Below, piece by piece: positions 1 through 6,659 of a stretch of DNA of 9,733 nt. This DNA is from an uncultured Flavobacteriaceae bacterium (GTDB taxonomy: Bacteria; Bacteroidota; Bacteroidia; Flavobacteriales; Flavobacteriaceae). The notes beneath the pieces are model-generated. The model had not been told where the DNA came from and ran no database searches. It worked only from the letters and a program-made list of their open reading frames with translations. Every line of letters begins with the position of its first letter. Within the stretch, counting starts at the first letter, position 1. Location of the stretch: contig CAMZMA010000015.1 in NCBI GenBank assembly GCA_947311815.1, forward strand, positions 1 to 9,733. The letters run 5' to 3'. The translations under genes and the position numbers were made by a program.

Positions 1-47
1 CGATTATTATTTGCTGATTAAAAGAGATTAAATCCTTAAAAACAATC

Positions 48-92
48 AAAATTGCAATATTTTATTGCTTTGTTTGTGGTTTTTGCAATTTT
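48..92. repeat. 10-bp inverted repeat upstream of the GH18 gene
   Basis: The arms AAAATTGCAA (48-57) and TTGCAATTTT (83-92) are exact reverse complements separated by 25 bases. No run of T follows the right arm, apart from the T's inside it, so a classic terminator for an upstream gene is not obvious. The repeat ends about 58 bases before the GH18 start codon, and its right arm covers a TTG that could act as a -33 promoter element. An operator-like site or a weak hairpin are both possible. The repeat is seen directly; any role is inference, and an A+T-rich intergenic region produces such repeats by chance fairly often. Confidence 0.4.
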
Positions 93-127
93 AAATAGCT
101 GAATATTTGATAAATAGTGTATATTTA
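83..127 (+). promoter_or_regulatory. Possible promoter region of the GH18 gene
   Basis: Two imperfect matches to the Bacteroidota -7 element TAnnTTTG are visible. AATATTTG lies at 102-109, with TTG at 83-85 spaced 16 bases ahead of it. TATATTTA lies at 120-127 with no good -33 partner. Either would give a short leader before the ATG at 151. Neither is a full consensus match, so the exact start of transcription cannot be decided from sequence alone. Confidence 0.25.
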
Positions 128-150
128 TCGCTTATTTTAAACTCAACGTC

Positions 151-1578
151 ATGAAAACAAAATTACTATTCTTTTTTGCCATCATTATTATACATATTTC
201 TTTTGGGCAAGAAATCATCAGAAAAGGCACGCACCAACAACACGAAGAAGAGTTTGGAAAACAACGCAAAGTAACCGCTTCTGTGAAAATAAAAAACACG
301 CCAATTATTCCGCTTCAGGCAAGAACTACAACAGGATTAAATAAAATTGTATTTGGCTTTTTACCGTATTGGGAGTATAATTCTGGAGCAAATGCAAACA
401 TGCATTATGATTTGTTATCGCACGTAGCTTTGTTTAGTTTTGATGCAGACGGATCAGGAAATATTAGCACACCTTCTGGTTGGCCGTGGACAGATGTTAT
501 AAATAGCGCACATTCTAATAATACGAAGGTGATTATGGTTGTAAAAAACTTTTCGTCAACACAAATACATACATTATTAACAAATACAACAGCTAAAAAC
601 AACCTGTTTAACAATATTAAAAACCTGATTAATAACAATCAACTAGATGGTGTTAATATAGATTTTGAGAGTTTAAGCTCTTCGGACAGAGGTTCATTAT
701 TAAACACGTTTTTAACAGATTTAACAACGTATATTCACACCAATTTACCTGGGAAAGAAGTCTCTTTTGATGGTCCTGCAGTAAATTGGAGCGGATGGGA
801 TTTAAACGGATTAGCAAATAGTGTAGATTATGTATTTATAATGGCGTATGATTATAACGGGAGCTGGAGCACAACAACGGGTGCAGTTGCGCCACTAATT
901 CATCCTTCGGGCGGAATTTGTGTATCAAAATCTTTAGACAATGATTATGCAACAGCCATAACAAATCATGCAGACAAACTCATTTTAGGCGTGCCTTATT
1001 ATGGCAAACATTGGAAAACAGCAACCGACGTTGCAGGTTCTTCAATTACCTCTTATGTAGGTTCTACGTTTTATAAAAACACGGTTACCGAAGCCAATGA
1101 TCACGGAGGTGCATTGTGGAATGCAAATTACCAAACTTCTTGGTACAAATGGTTTCAGGCAGGTAGCTGGAATCAAGTTTGGGCAGATACAGAACAAGCA
1201 ACTGCTGCTAAGTTTGACAAAGCTATTTCAAAAAATTTAGCAGGTGTAGGCATGTGGGCTTTAAATTATGACGCAGGTAGAAGTGAATTATGGAATTTAA
1301 TCGACTCTAAATTCAATACTTTAGGGGTTGATAATTTTTTTACAGCAAACAACGTGGGTTTGTATCCAAACCCTACATCAGGAAATCTCCAAATTTCAAA
1401 TCCGAAGCAAATACAAATAACAAGCTATAAAATATATACGCCTTCGGGCAAAAAATTGAAAACAACATTGATAAATAAAAACCATATTGATATTTCTTTT
1501 TTAAAAAACGGACTTTATTTTATTCAGTTGTCTGATGAAAAAGGAAATACAACGGCTTATAAAATTATCAAAAATTAA
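151..1578 (+). CDS. Secreted GH18 glycosidase (YaaH/SleL-like) with T9SS sorting domain
   Basis: This is a 475-residue exported hydrolase. Residues 1-19 form a signal peptide (Lys-containing start, hydrophobic run, S-F-G before Gln20). After a linker, the glycoside hydrolase 18 barrel spans about 65-390. The catalytic loop reads DGVNIDFE at 166-173: Asp171 and the acid Glu173 are kept, but the second Asp of the usual DxxDxDxE is Asn169. The SxGG strand of true chitinases is replaced by VVKNFS (130-135). Both variants recall the YaaH/SleL branch, whose members cut peptidoglycan glycan strands. MAYDY (231-235) and Trp369 in a GVGMWALNYD stretch are further GH18 landmarks. Residues 402-475 form a type A T9SS sorting domain starting LYPNP, so the enzyme is probably moved across the outer membrane and released or attached there. 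No LysM or chitin-binding domain is seen. Substrate, chitin or peptidoglycan, is undecided. The ATG at 151 is supported by the signal peptide beginning there. Confidence 0.9.
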   Translation: MKTKLLFFFAIIIIHISFGQEIIRKGTHQQHEEEFGKQRKVTASVKIKNTPIIPLQARTTTGLNKIVFGFLPYWEYNSGANANMHYDLLSHVALFSFDADGSGNISTPSGWPWTDVINSAHSNNTKVIMVVKNFSSTQIHTLLTNTTAKNNLFNNIKNLINNNQLDGVNIDFESLSSSDRGSLLNTFLTDLTTYIHTNLPGKEVSFDGPAVNWSGWDLNGLANSVDYVFIMAYDYNGSWSTTTGAVAPLIHPSGGICVSKSLDNDYATAITNHADKLILGVPYYGKHWKTATDVAGSSITSYVGSTFYKNTVTEANDHGGALWNANYQTSWYKWFQAGSWNQVWADTEQATAAKFDKAISKNLAGVGMWALNYDAGRSELWNLIDSKFNTLGVDNFFTANNVGLYPNPTSGNLQISNPKQIQITSYKIYTPSGKKLKTTLINKNHIDISFLKNGLYFIQLSDEKGNTTAYKIIKN

Positions 1579-1585
1579 TTATCGG

Positions 1586-1613
1586 TTGTTTTCATTAGAT
1601 TGTTGTACTTTTA
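1586..1613 (+). promoter_or_regulatory. Possible promoter of the M28 peptidase gene
   Basis: TTG at 1586-1588 is followed after 17 bases by TACTTTTA at 1606-1613, which matches the Bacteroidota -7 consensus TAnnTTTG except for the last base. The leader to the ATG at 1631 would be roughly 10 bases. It lies in the 52-bp gap after the GH18 stop codon, so the peptidase gene may be transcribed on its own, although read-through from the GH18 gene is not excluded because no hairpin terminator is visible in the gap. Confidence 0.4.
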
Positions 1614-1630
1614 TATAAATTAAATCATCC

Positions 1631-3931
1631 ATGAAAAAACGTCAATCCTTAGTAGCAATTCTTATTGTTGTTGGAGTTGTTTTTTGGGCATTTTTTGATA
1701 TGATGCCGTCAGTAAACACAAACAAAGAACTCTCTAACTCAGATTTTTCTTTAAATAACGCATTGTATCATCTTAAAAATATTAGTAAAAAACAACACTA
1801 TGTGGGTGCTGATGAACATAAAGTTGTGCAAGATTATATTGTAAACGAATTAAAAAAAATGGGCTTAGAGCCTCAAATTCAAATACAAACCGCCATCAAT
1901 AAAAAATGGGTTGCAGGCACAACAACCGAAAATATTATTGCTAAAATTAAAGGAACCGAAAACGGTAAATCTTTGGTGTTATTATCGCATTATGATTCGA
2001 GTCCGCACTCATCTTTAGGCGCAAGTGATGCAGGTTCTGGTGTGGTCACTATTTTAGAAGGAATTAGAGCGTTTTTAGCCAAAAACAAACAGCCAAAAAA
2101 CGATGTCATCATTTTAATTTCTGATGCCGAAGAGTTAGGTTTATTGGGTGCGAAAGCTTTTGTTGATGCGCATCCTTGGGCAAAAAACATAGGATTGGTT
2201 TTAAATTTTGAAGCACGTGGTAGCGGAGGCCCAAGTTATATGTTGATGGAAACCAATGGTAAAAATCATCAGCTTTTATCAGAATTTTTAAAAGCGAAAC
2301 CCAATTATCCTGTAGCAAGTTCTTTAATGTACAGCATTTATAAAATGTTGCCAAACGATACCGATTTAACAGTTTTTAGAGAAGATGGTAATATAAACGG
2401 GTTCAATTTTGCCTTTATTGGCGATCATTTTGATTATCATACAGCACAAGATTCTTATGAGCGTTTAAACAGAAATACACTCTTACATCAAGCAGATTAT
2501 TTGACTACAATGCTCAATTATTTTGCTTTTTCTGATCTAGAAAATTTTCATAGCAATCAAGATGATGTGTATGTTAATTTTCCAATCACAAAAATAATAA
2601 GCTATCCGTTTTCTTGGATTTTACCGATGTTAATCGCCGCATTTATCCTATTTTTAATTTTACTTTTCTTTGGAATTTCTTTAAATAAACTCACTATAGA
2701 AGGATTGTTAAAAGGGTTTGTTCCGTTTTTACTTTCTTTGGTTTTATGTGGCGGAATTACCTTTGGCTTATGGAAACTGTTGTTAATTATTCATCCGCAT
2801 TACAATGATATTTTACACGGATTTACATACAATGGATATGAATATATTTTAGGCGTTGTGTTTTTAAATCTTTGGATATTATTTAAAGTATATCAAAAAT
2901 TTAAAGACGAAGAAAAACCTATCAATCTTTTGGTTGCCCCGTTGTTTATTTGGTTGATTATCAATTTTTTAATCTATTTGTATTTACAAGGAGCAGGCTT
3001 TTTTATCATTCCTGTTTTTAGCGGATTACTCATTTTAGCCATCGCTATTTTTATGAACATTAAAGAGCAGTCTAAACCTATTTTGTTTGCTATTTTATCG
3101 ATACCAACCATCTATATTTTTGCTCCTTTGGTACAAATGTTTCCTGTTGGTTTGGGCTTAAAAGTACTGTTTATTAGTGCGGTGTTTATAGTGCTTATCT
3201 TCGGATTATTTACGCCCGTTTTTGTTAGAAAACGCGATACAAAAAACACCACAAAACTCATCGGTTTATTAACTATTTTAGTGCTGGGTTTAGCCACCGC
3301 TCATAGCGGATTCTCTATAGATAATAAAAAACCAAATAGTTTGGTATATATACAAGATGTTGATGCTAAAACGGCGTATTTTGGCACGTATAATAAAGTT
3401 TTAGATACATATACAAAGCAGGTTTTAGGCGAAAACCCAACGAAAGGGAATATTCAAAAAGCTTCATCAAAAAGCAAATACAATACACGTTTTACCTATC
3501 ATGTAAAAACGGATTATAAAGATTTTTCATCGTCTTTAATTCTCTTAAAAAAAGACACAATTATTGATGATAAAAGACAGGTTGAGTTTACTATTGAACC
3601 ACAAAGAAAGATAAATAAAATAGAGTTATCAACCACAAAAACAACTACTTTTTATCATTTTAAAGCAAACGGAGAACCGATAACAAAAAAAGAAGAATAT
3701 ACTGTTAAAAACAACTCTTTCTTGGTGTATTATTTAGGTGATGAAGACAAAACACTCACCATTTCGTTTTCTGTAAAACCCAATAAAAAAATGGAGTTTA
3801 TTTTAAACGAAACCTCTTTTAATTTATTGACAAATCCGCAGTTTACATTACAACCAAGAACGCAAAAAATGATGCCAACACCTTTTGTAACGAATGATGC
3901 GATTGTTTCTTTAAAAAAGATTATTCTATAA
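1631..3931 (+). CDS. Membrane-anchored M28 family zinc peptidase, nine predicted TM segments
   Basis: The 766-residue protein begins with a membrane anchor (about 6-23), followed by an M28 aminopeptidase domain (about 40-300). The metal site is complete by motif: His120 and Asp122 in SHYDS, Asp133 in GASDAGSG, Glu167 (likely general base) and Glu168 in DAEELG, Glu194 in NFEARG, and His270 in DYHTAQD. Eight more hydrophobic stretches follow at about 328-348, 361-385, 404-421, 432-453, 455-475, 482-502, 508-532 and 543-558, then a soluble tail of about 208 residues. With the N-terminus inside, this count puts both the peptidase domain and the tail in the periplasm. The plan resembles eukaryotic ERMP1/Fxna and yeast vacuolar membrane M28 proteins rather than the short secreted aminopeptidases. 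It probably removes N-terminal residues from peptides at the cell envelope; its substrates are unknown. Its last 11 bases overlap the end of the opposing pyk gene. Confidence 0.88.
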   Translation: MKKRQSLVAILIVVGVVFWAFFDMMPSVNTNKELSNSDFSLNNALYHLKNISKKQHYVGADEHKVVQDYIVNELKKMGLEPQIQIQTAINKKWVAGTTTENIIAKIKGTENGKSLVLLSHYDSSPHSSLGASDAGSGVVTILEGIRAFLAKNKQPKNDVIILISDAEELGLLGAKAFVDAHPWAKNIGLVLNFEARGSGGPSYMLMETNGKNHQLLSEFLKAKPNYPVASSLMYSIYKMLPNDTDLTVFREDGNINGFNFAFIGDHFDYHTAQDSYERLNRNTLLHQADYLTTMLNYFAFSDLENFHSNQDDVYVNFPITKIISYPFSWILPMLIAAFILFLILLFFGISLNKLTIEGLLKGFVPFLLSLVLCGGITFGLWKLLLIIHPHYNDILHGFTYNGYEYILGVVFLNLWILFKVYQKFKDEEKPINLLVAPLFIWLIINFLIYLYLQGAGFFIIPVFSGLLILAIAIFMNIKEQSKPILFAILSIPTIYIFAPLVQMFPVGLGLKVLFISAVFIVLIFGLFTPVFVRKRDTKNTTKLIGLLTILVLGLATAHSGFSIDNKKPNSLVYIQDVDAKTAYFGTYNKVLDTYTKQVLGENPTKGNIQKASSKSKYNTRFTYHVKTDYKDFSSSLILLKKDTIIDDKRQVEFTIEPQRKINKIELSTTKTTTFYHFKANGEPITKKEEYTVKNNSFLVYYLGDEDKTLTISFSVKPNKKMEFILNETSFNLLTNPQFTLQPRTQKMMPTPFVTNDAIVSLKKIIL

Positions 3932-5348
3932 TAGAAACACGTAAGGTATTTACCATTCCTTTTGCCTCTACAGGCATTGAGGTAAGGTTGATAATTAAAT
4001 CTCCTTTGGTAACAAATCCCTTACTTTTTACTATTTTATTGATATCTACAACCGTATCATCGGTACTTAAATCTTTGTCATAATAAAAAGCTTTTACACC
4101 CCAAAGCAGGTTCATTTTTCCTAAAATTCTTTTTTCTGATGAAAATGCCAACACATAAGATTTTGGTCTCCAAGCAGAAATCTGAAACGCCGTATAACCA
4201 CTATTTGTTAGGGTAGAAATTGCCGCTGCACTGGTGTCGTTTGCCATTAAAGCAGCGTGATGGCAAATCGCTTTGGTTACAAAACGTTCTGTTTTAATAC
4301 GAGGAGCCCCTTGAGGCACTTTAATTAACGGAGAGTTTTCTACGCTTTCAATAATTTCGGTTATTTTTTTAATCACTGCCACAGGATTTATTCCCACAGA
4401 TGTTTCTCCAGAAAGCATTACTGCATCTGCTCCGTCCATAATAGAATTGGCAACATCATTTACTTCTGCTCTTGTAGGTACGGCATTGGTAATCATGGTT
4501 TCCATCATTTGAGTAGCAATAATTACGGGGATTCTTGCTTGTTTTGCTCGTAAAACCAATCTTTTTTGTATTAAAGGAACTTCTTGCATGGGTATTTCTA
4601 CACCTAAATCGCCACGAGCAACCATTAATCCGTCGCAATACGGAATTAAAGCGTCAATATTTTCTACCGCTTCTGGTTTTTCAATTTTTGCAATTACAGG
4701 GACTCTATAGTCTGAATGTAAGTCTATTAAATCTCTTAAAATTCTTAAATCTTCTGGTGTTCTAACAAAAGATAAGGCAATCCAATCTACCTGTTGTTTT
4801 AACGCAAAAATGGCATCTTTTTTATCTTTGTCAGTTAAAGCAGGCAAAGAAATGGCTGTATTTGGTAGGTTTACTCCTTTTTTTGAAGAAAGAATTCCGC
4901 CAACCAAAACCTTGGTAATCACTGCTGTTTTTTTATCTGTTGATAGTACTTCGAACATCAATTTACCATCATCAACCAAAATATGTTCTCCTGCTTTTAC
5001 ATCTTTAGGAAACCTTTTGTAGGTCATAAATGCTTTTTCTGTATTTCCAACACATTCTTCTGTGGTAAAAACAAACGTGTCTCCATTTTTAAGAAGCACG
5101 TTTTCTTCCATAACACCAACACGTAATTTAGGGCCTTGTAAATCGGCTAAAATAGCGACATTAAAACCTCTTCTTTTGTTGATTTCTCGAATCATTTTTA
5201 TGCGCTCAATAACCACATCATAATTGGCATGAGAAAAATTAATTCTAAAAACATTAACCCCTTCGGCGGCTAATTCTTCTAAAATTTCTTTGGTGTTAGT
5301 TGCGGGCCCTAACGTGGCTACAATTTTTGTTTTTTTGTAATGAGGCAT
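3921..5348 (-). CDS. pyk: Pyruvate kinase
   Basis: This cytoplasmic enzyme transfers phosphate from phosphoenolpyruvate to ADP, giving pyruvate and ATP in the last step of glycolysis. Its 475 residues are the usual bacterial length. The barrel carries the N-terminal FRINFSHAN stretch (Arg35, Asn37, Ser39), ADLQGPKLR (68-76), the active-site VIAKIEK signature with Lys221 and the metal ligand Glu223, RGDLGVE (245-251, Asp247 as second metal ligand), IIATQMMETM with Thr279, and MLSGETS (311-317). The B domain occupies about 75-170 and the C-terminal domain about 350-475. The ATG opens directly into the conserved KTKIVATLGPAT start, which fixes the N-terminus. It lies 95 bp downstream of the IPExxxVDY gene and may be the last gene of the acpP-fabF-rnc series; no CAAAnnTA (reverse-strand -7) site is seen in that gap. 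No recognisable effector-binding extension is present. Confidence 0.97.
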   Translation of the reverse strand: MPHYKKTKIVATLGPATNTKEILEELAAEGVNVFRINFSHANYDVVIERIKMIREINKRRGFNVAILADLQGPKLRVGVMEENVLLKNGDTFVFTTEECVGNTEKAFMTYKRFPKDVKAGEHILVDDGKLMFEVLSTDKKTAVITKVLVGGILSSKKGVNLPNTAISLPALTDKDKKDAIFALKQQVDWIALSFVRTPEDLRILRDLIDLHSDYRVPVIAKIEKPEAVENIDALIPYCDGLMVARGDLGVEIPMQEVPLIQKRLVLRAKQARIPVIIATQMMETMITNAVPTRAEVNDVANSIMDGADAVMLSGETSVGINPVAVIKKITEIIESVENSPLIKVPQGAPRIKTERFVTKAICHHAALMANDTSAAAISTLTNSGYTAFQISAWRPKSYVLAFSSEKRILGKMNLLWGVKAFYYDKDLSTDDTVVDINKIVKSKGFVTKGDLIINLTSMPVEAKGMVNTLRVSIIE

Positions 5349-5412
5349 TTTAAAATATTAAAAACTCTTTAGACTTTAAGTGATTATGATCTATAGAGTA
5401 TGAGGTTATTAC

Positions 5413-5430
5413 TTGGTTTATTTGGTTTAT
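5413..5430. repeat. Two tandem 9-bp units between pyk and the IPExxxVDY gene
   Basis: TTGGTTTAT occurs twice back to back, at 5413-5421 and 5422-5430, in the leader side of pyk. On the coding strand of pyk this reads AATAAACCA twice. The repeat is exact and lies about 65 bases before the pyk start codon. It could be a protein-binding site or a result of slippage in A+T-rich DNA; nothing else supports a function. Confidence 0.4.
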
Positions 5431-5443
5431 TTTTTGTATTAGT

Positions 5444-5830
5444 TTAGAAGATAAATCGATATCCGTTTCTCATATAATTTTTTAAAAAGAAATCTACATT
5501 TTTCTTTTCTGGTATCAAATAATTTTTTATTTCGGTAGCTAATAAAAGGCTGTTAGATATTTCTTTTTTATCTCTTTTAAAGCTGTTTGAAATTAAAAAC
5601 CATTCAAAATCGTTGTTTTTATTTGTGTAGTTAAAAACAGAAAAAGAAGCGTTGTTTTTGTCGTTTTCAAAATCTAAACTAAAGGAAGATTTTATAAAAT
5701 TAGTAGCTATATGTTTATTTAATAAATATGCTAATTTATAATCTTCTAAAGCTGTGTGAATGCCAATTAGCAAATAATCTTCATCAATAAAATCATTTAA
5801 TTCTAAAGAATGTATTTGTAGTTGGTGCAT
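5444..5830 (-). CDS. IPExxxVDY family protein, function unknown
   Basis: This small soluble protein of 128 residues has no signal peptide or membrane segment. It is recognised by its C-terminal motif IPEKKNVDF (106-114), a variant of the IPExxxVDY signature with Phe in place of Tyr, and by an N-terminal LEDYKLAYLLNK stretch (29-40) typical of the same family. It ends in a basic-aromatic tail, RNGYRFIF. Many Asn, Lys, Asp and Phe residues are present and the single acidic-basic mix gives no hint of an enzyme. The family is known from Bacteroidota and commonly sits between rnc and pyk, as here: 82 bp after rnc and 95 bp before pyk on the same strand. Position suggests a link to RNA processing or to control of glycolysis, but that is guilt by association only. 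The spacing to both neighbours is wide enough to hold extra regulatory sites. Confidence 0.85.
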   Translation of the reverse strand: MHQLQIHSLELNDFIDEDYLLIGIHTALEDYKLAYLLNKHIATNFIKSSFSLDFENDKNNASFSVFNYTNKNNDFEWFLISNSFKRDKKEISNSLLLATEIKNYLIPEKKNVDFFLKNYMRNGYRFIF

Positions 5831-5912
5831 TGTTTTGTCGCTTTAAAAAAGGCTAAAATACTCATACTTTAGTAAAGAAAGGAGAAAAAATAACGAAATC
5901 GATATCGTAAAA

Positions 5913-6650
5913 CTAAGGGTTTTCAATTTTATCTTGAAACACAAAATAGGCTCTTTTGGCGGCTTTTTCTTCAGCTCTTTTTTTAGAAGTATCTCTTCCT
6001 TTCGAGATAATTTTACCATCTATTTTTAGCTTTATGCTAAAGTGTTTTACTTCTTCTGTACCTGTGTCTTGAGAAGATGAAAAAGAGTATTTTATTTTCT
6101 GTTTTTGACACCACTCTATAATAACCCCTTTGTAGCTGGTAATCTTACCTTCTAATCTTACAAGATCTATATAAGGATCTATTACTTTATCAAAAATAAA
6201 TTTTTCGCAGGTAGCATATCCTTTATCTAAATAAATTGCGCCAATTAATGCTTCAAAAATATTACCATGTATATTATCTCCTACATTATTATCTTCTACA
6301 TTACTTTTTACAAAACGAATTAAGCCAAAATCTTTACCAAGTTTATTTAAATGAGTTCTATTTACAATTTTAGATCGCATTTGGGTAAGGTATCCTTCAG
6401 ATTCTTTGGGAGCTTTTTTGTATAAAAAGGCGGCAATTACAGCACCTAACATGGCGTCTCCTAAAAACTCTAAACGTTCATAGTTTATAGGATTCCCTTT
6501 TTTATCTACTGTTTTTATAGATTTATGAGTAAAGGCTTTTTTGTAGTGATTTAGTGTTTTAGGCGAAAAACTCAGTATTATTTTTAATTCGTTGTAAAAC
6601 ACCTTATCTTCTTTAGATAAAGGATTTACTATTTTACGAATTAAGCTCAT
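5913..6650 (-). CDS. rnc: Ribonuclease III
   Basis: This 245-residue endonuclease cuts double-stranded RNA, maturing ribosomal RNA precursors and trimming structured mRNAs. The catalytic domain (about 15-160) carries the signature ERLEFLGDA at 58-66, giving Glu58, Glu61 and Asp65. The second half of the metal site reads GNIFEALIGA, with Glu133 in place. Asn130 stands where E. coli RNase III has Asp114, an unusual replacement for a metal-site residue. A double-stranded RNA-binding domain follows at about 172-238, ending in the typical G-x-x-(T)SKKRAEEKAAKRA helix (218-234). The N-terminus is about 15-20 residues longer than in E. coli. The gene begins 9 bp after the fabF stop codon, so it is almost certainly cotranscribed with acpP and fabF. 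Its stop codon is TAG. Confidence 0.96.
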   Translation of the reverse strand: MSLIRKIVNPLSKEDKVFYNELKIILSFSPKTLNHYKKAFTHKSIKTVDKKGNPINYERLEFLGDAMLGAVIAAFLYKKAPKESEGYLTQMRSKIVNRTHLNKLGKDFGLIRFVKSNVEDNNVGDNIHGNIFEALIGAIYLDKGYATCEKFIFDKVIDPYIDLVRLEGKITSYKGVIIEWCQKQKIKYSFSSSQDTGTEEVKHFSIKLKIDGKIISKGRDTSKKRAEEKAAKRAYFVFQDKIENP

Positions 6651-6659
6651 TAAATTTTT

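Noticed and set aside
1579..1630. Terminator after the GH18 gene
   Set aside because: No stem with a T run could be found in the 52-bp gap.
1990..2354. Open frames on the - strand inside the M28 gene
   Set aside because: They cover the region encoding the zinc-binding motifs of the M28 enzyme, which is plainly the coding frame.
4535..5022. Open frames on the + strand inside pyk
   Set aside because: They lie opposite a clear pyruvate kinase gene, show no recognisable domain, and are products of its codon pattern.
5453..5906. Direct repeat AAATCGATATC at 5453-5463 and 5896-5906 flanking the IPExxxVDY gene, like a target-site duplication
   Set aside because: One copy is the coding end of the gene itself, the gene is a conserved resident of this place, and 11-base repeats are expected by chance many times in an A+T-rich window of this size.
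6243..6273. RNase III as a catalytically dead paralogue
   Set aside because: Only one metal-site residue differs (Asn130); the other acidic residues, the RNA-binding domain and the operon position all fit an active housekeeping enzyme.
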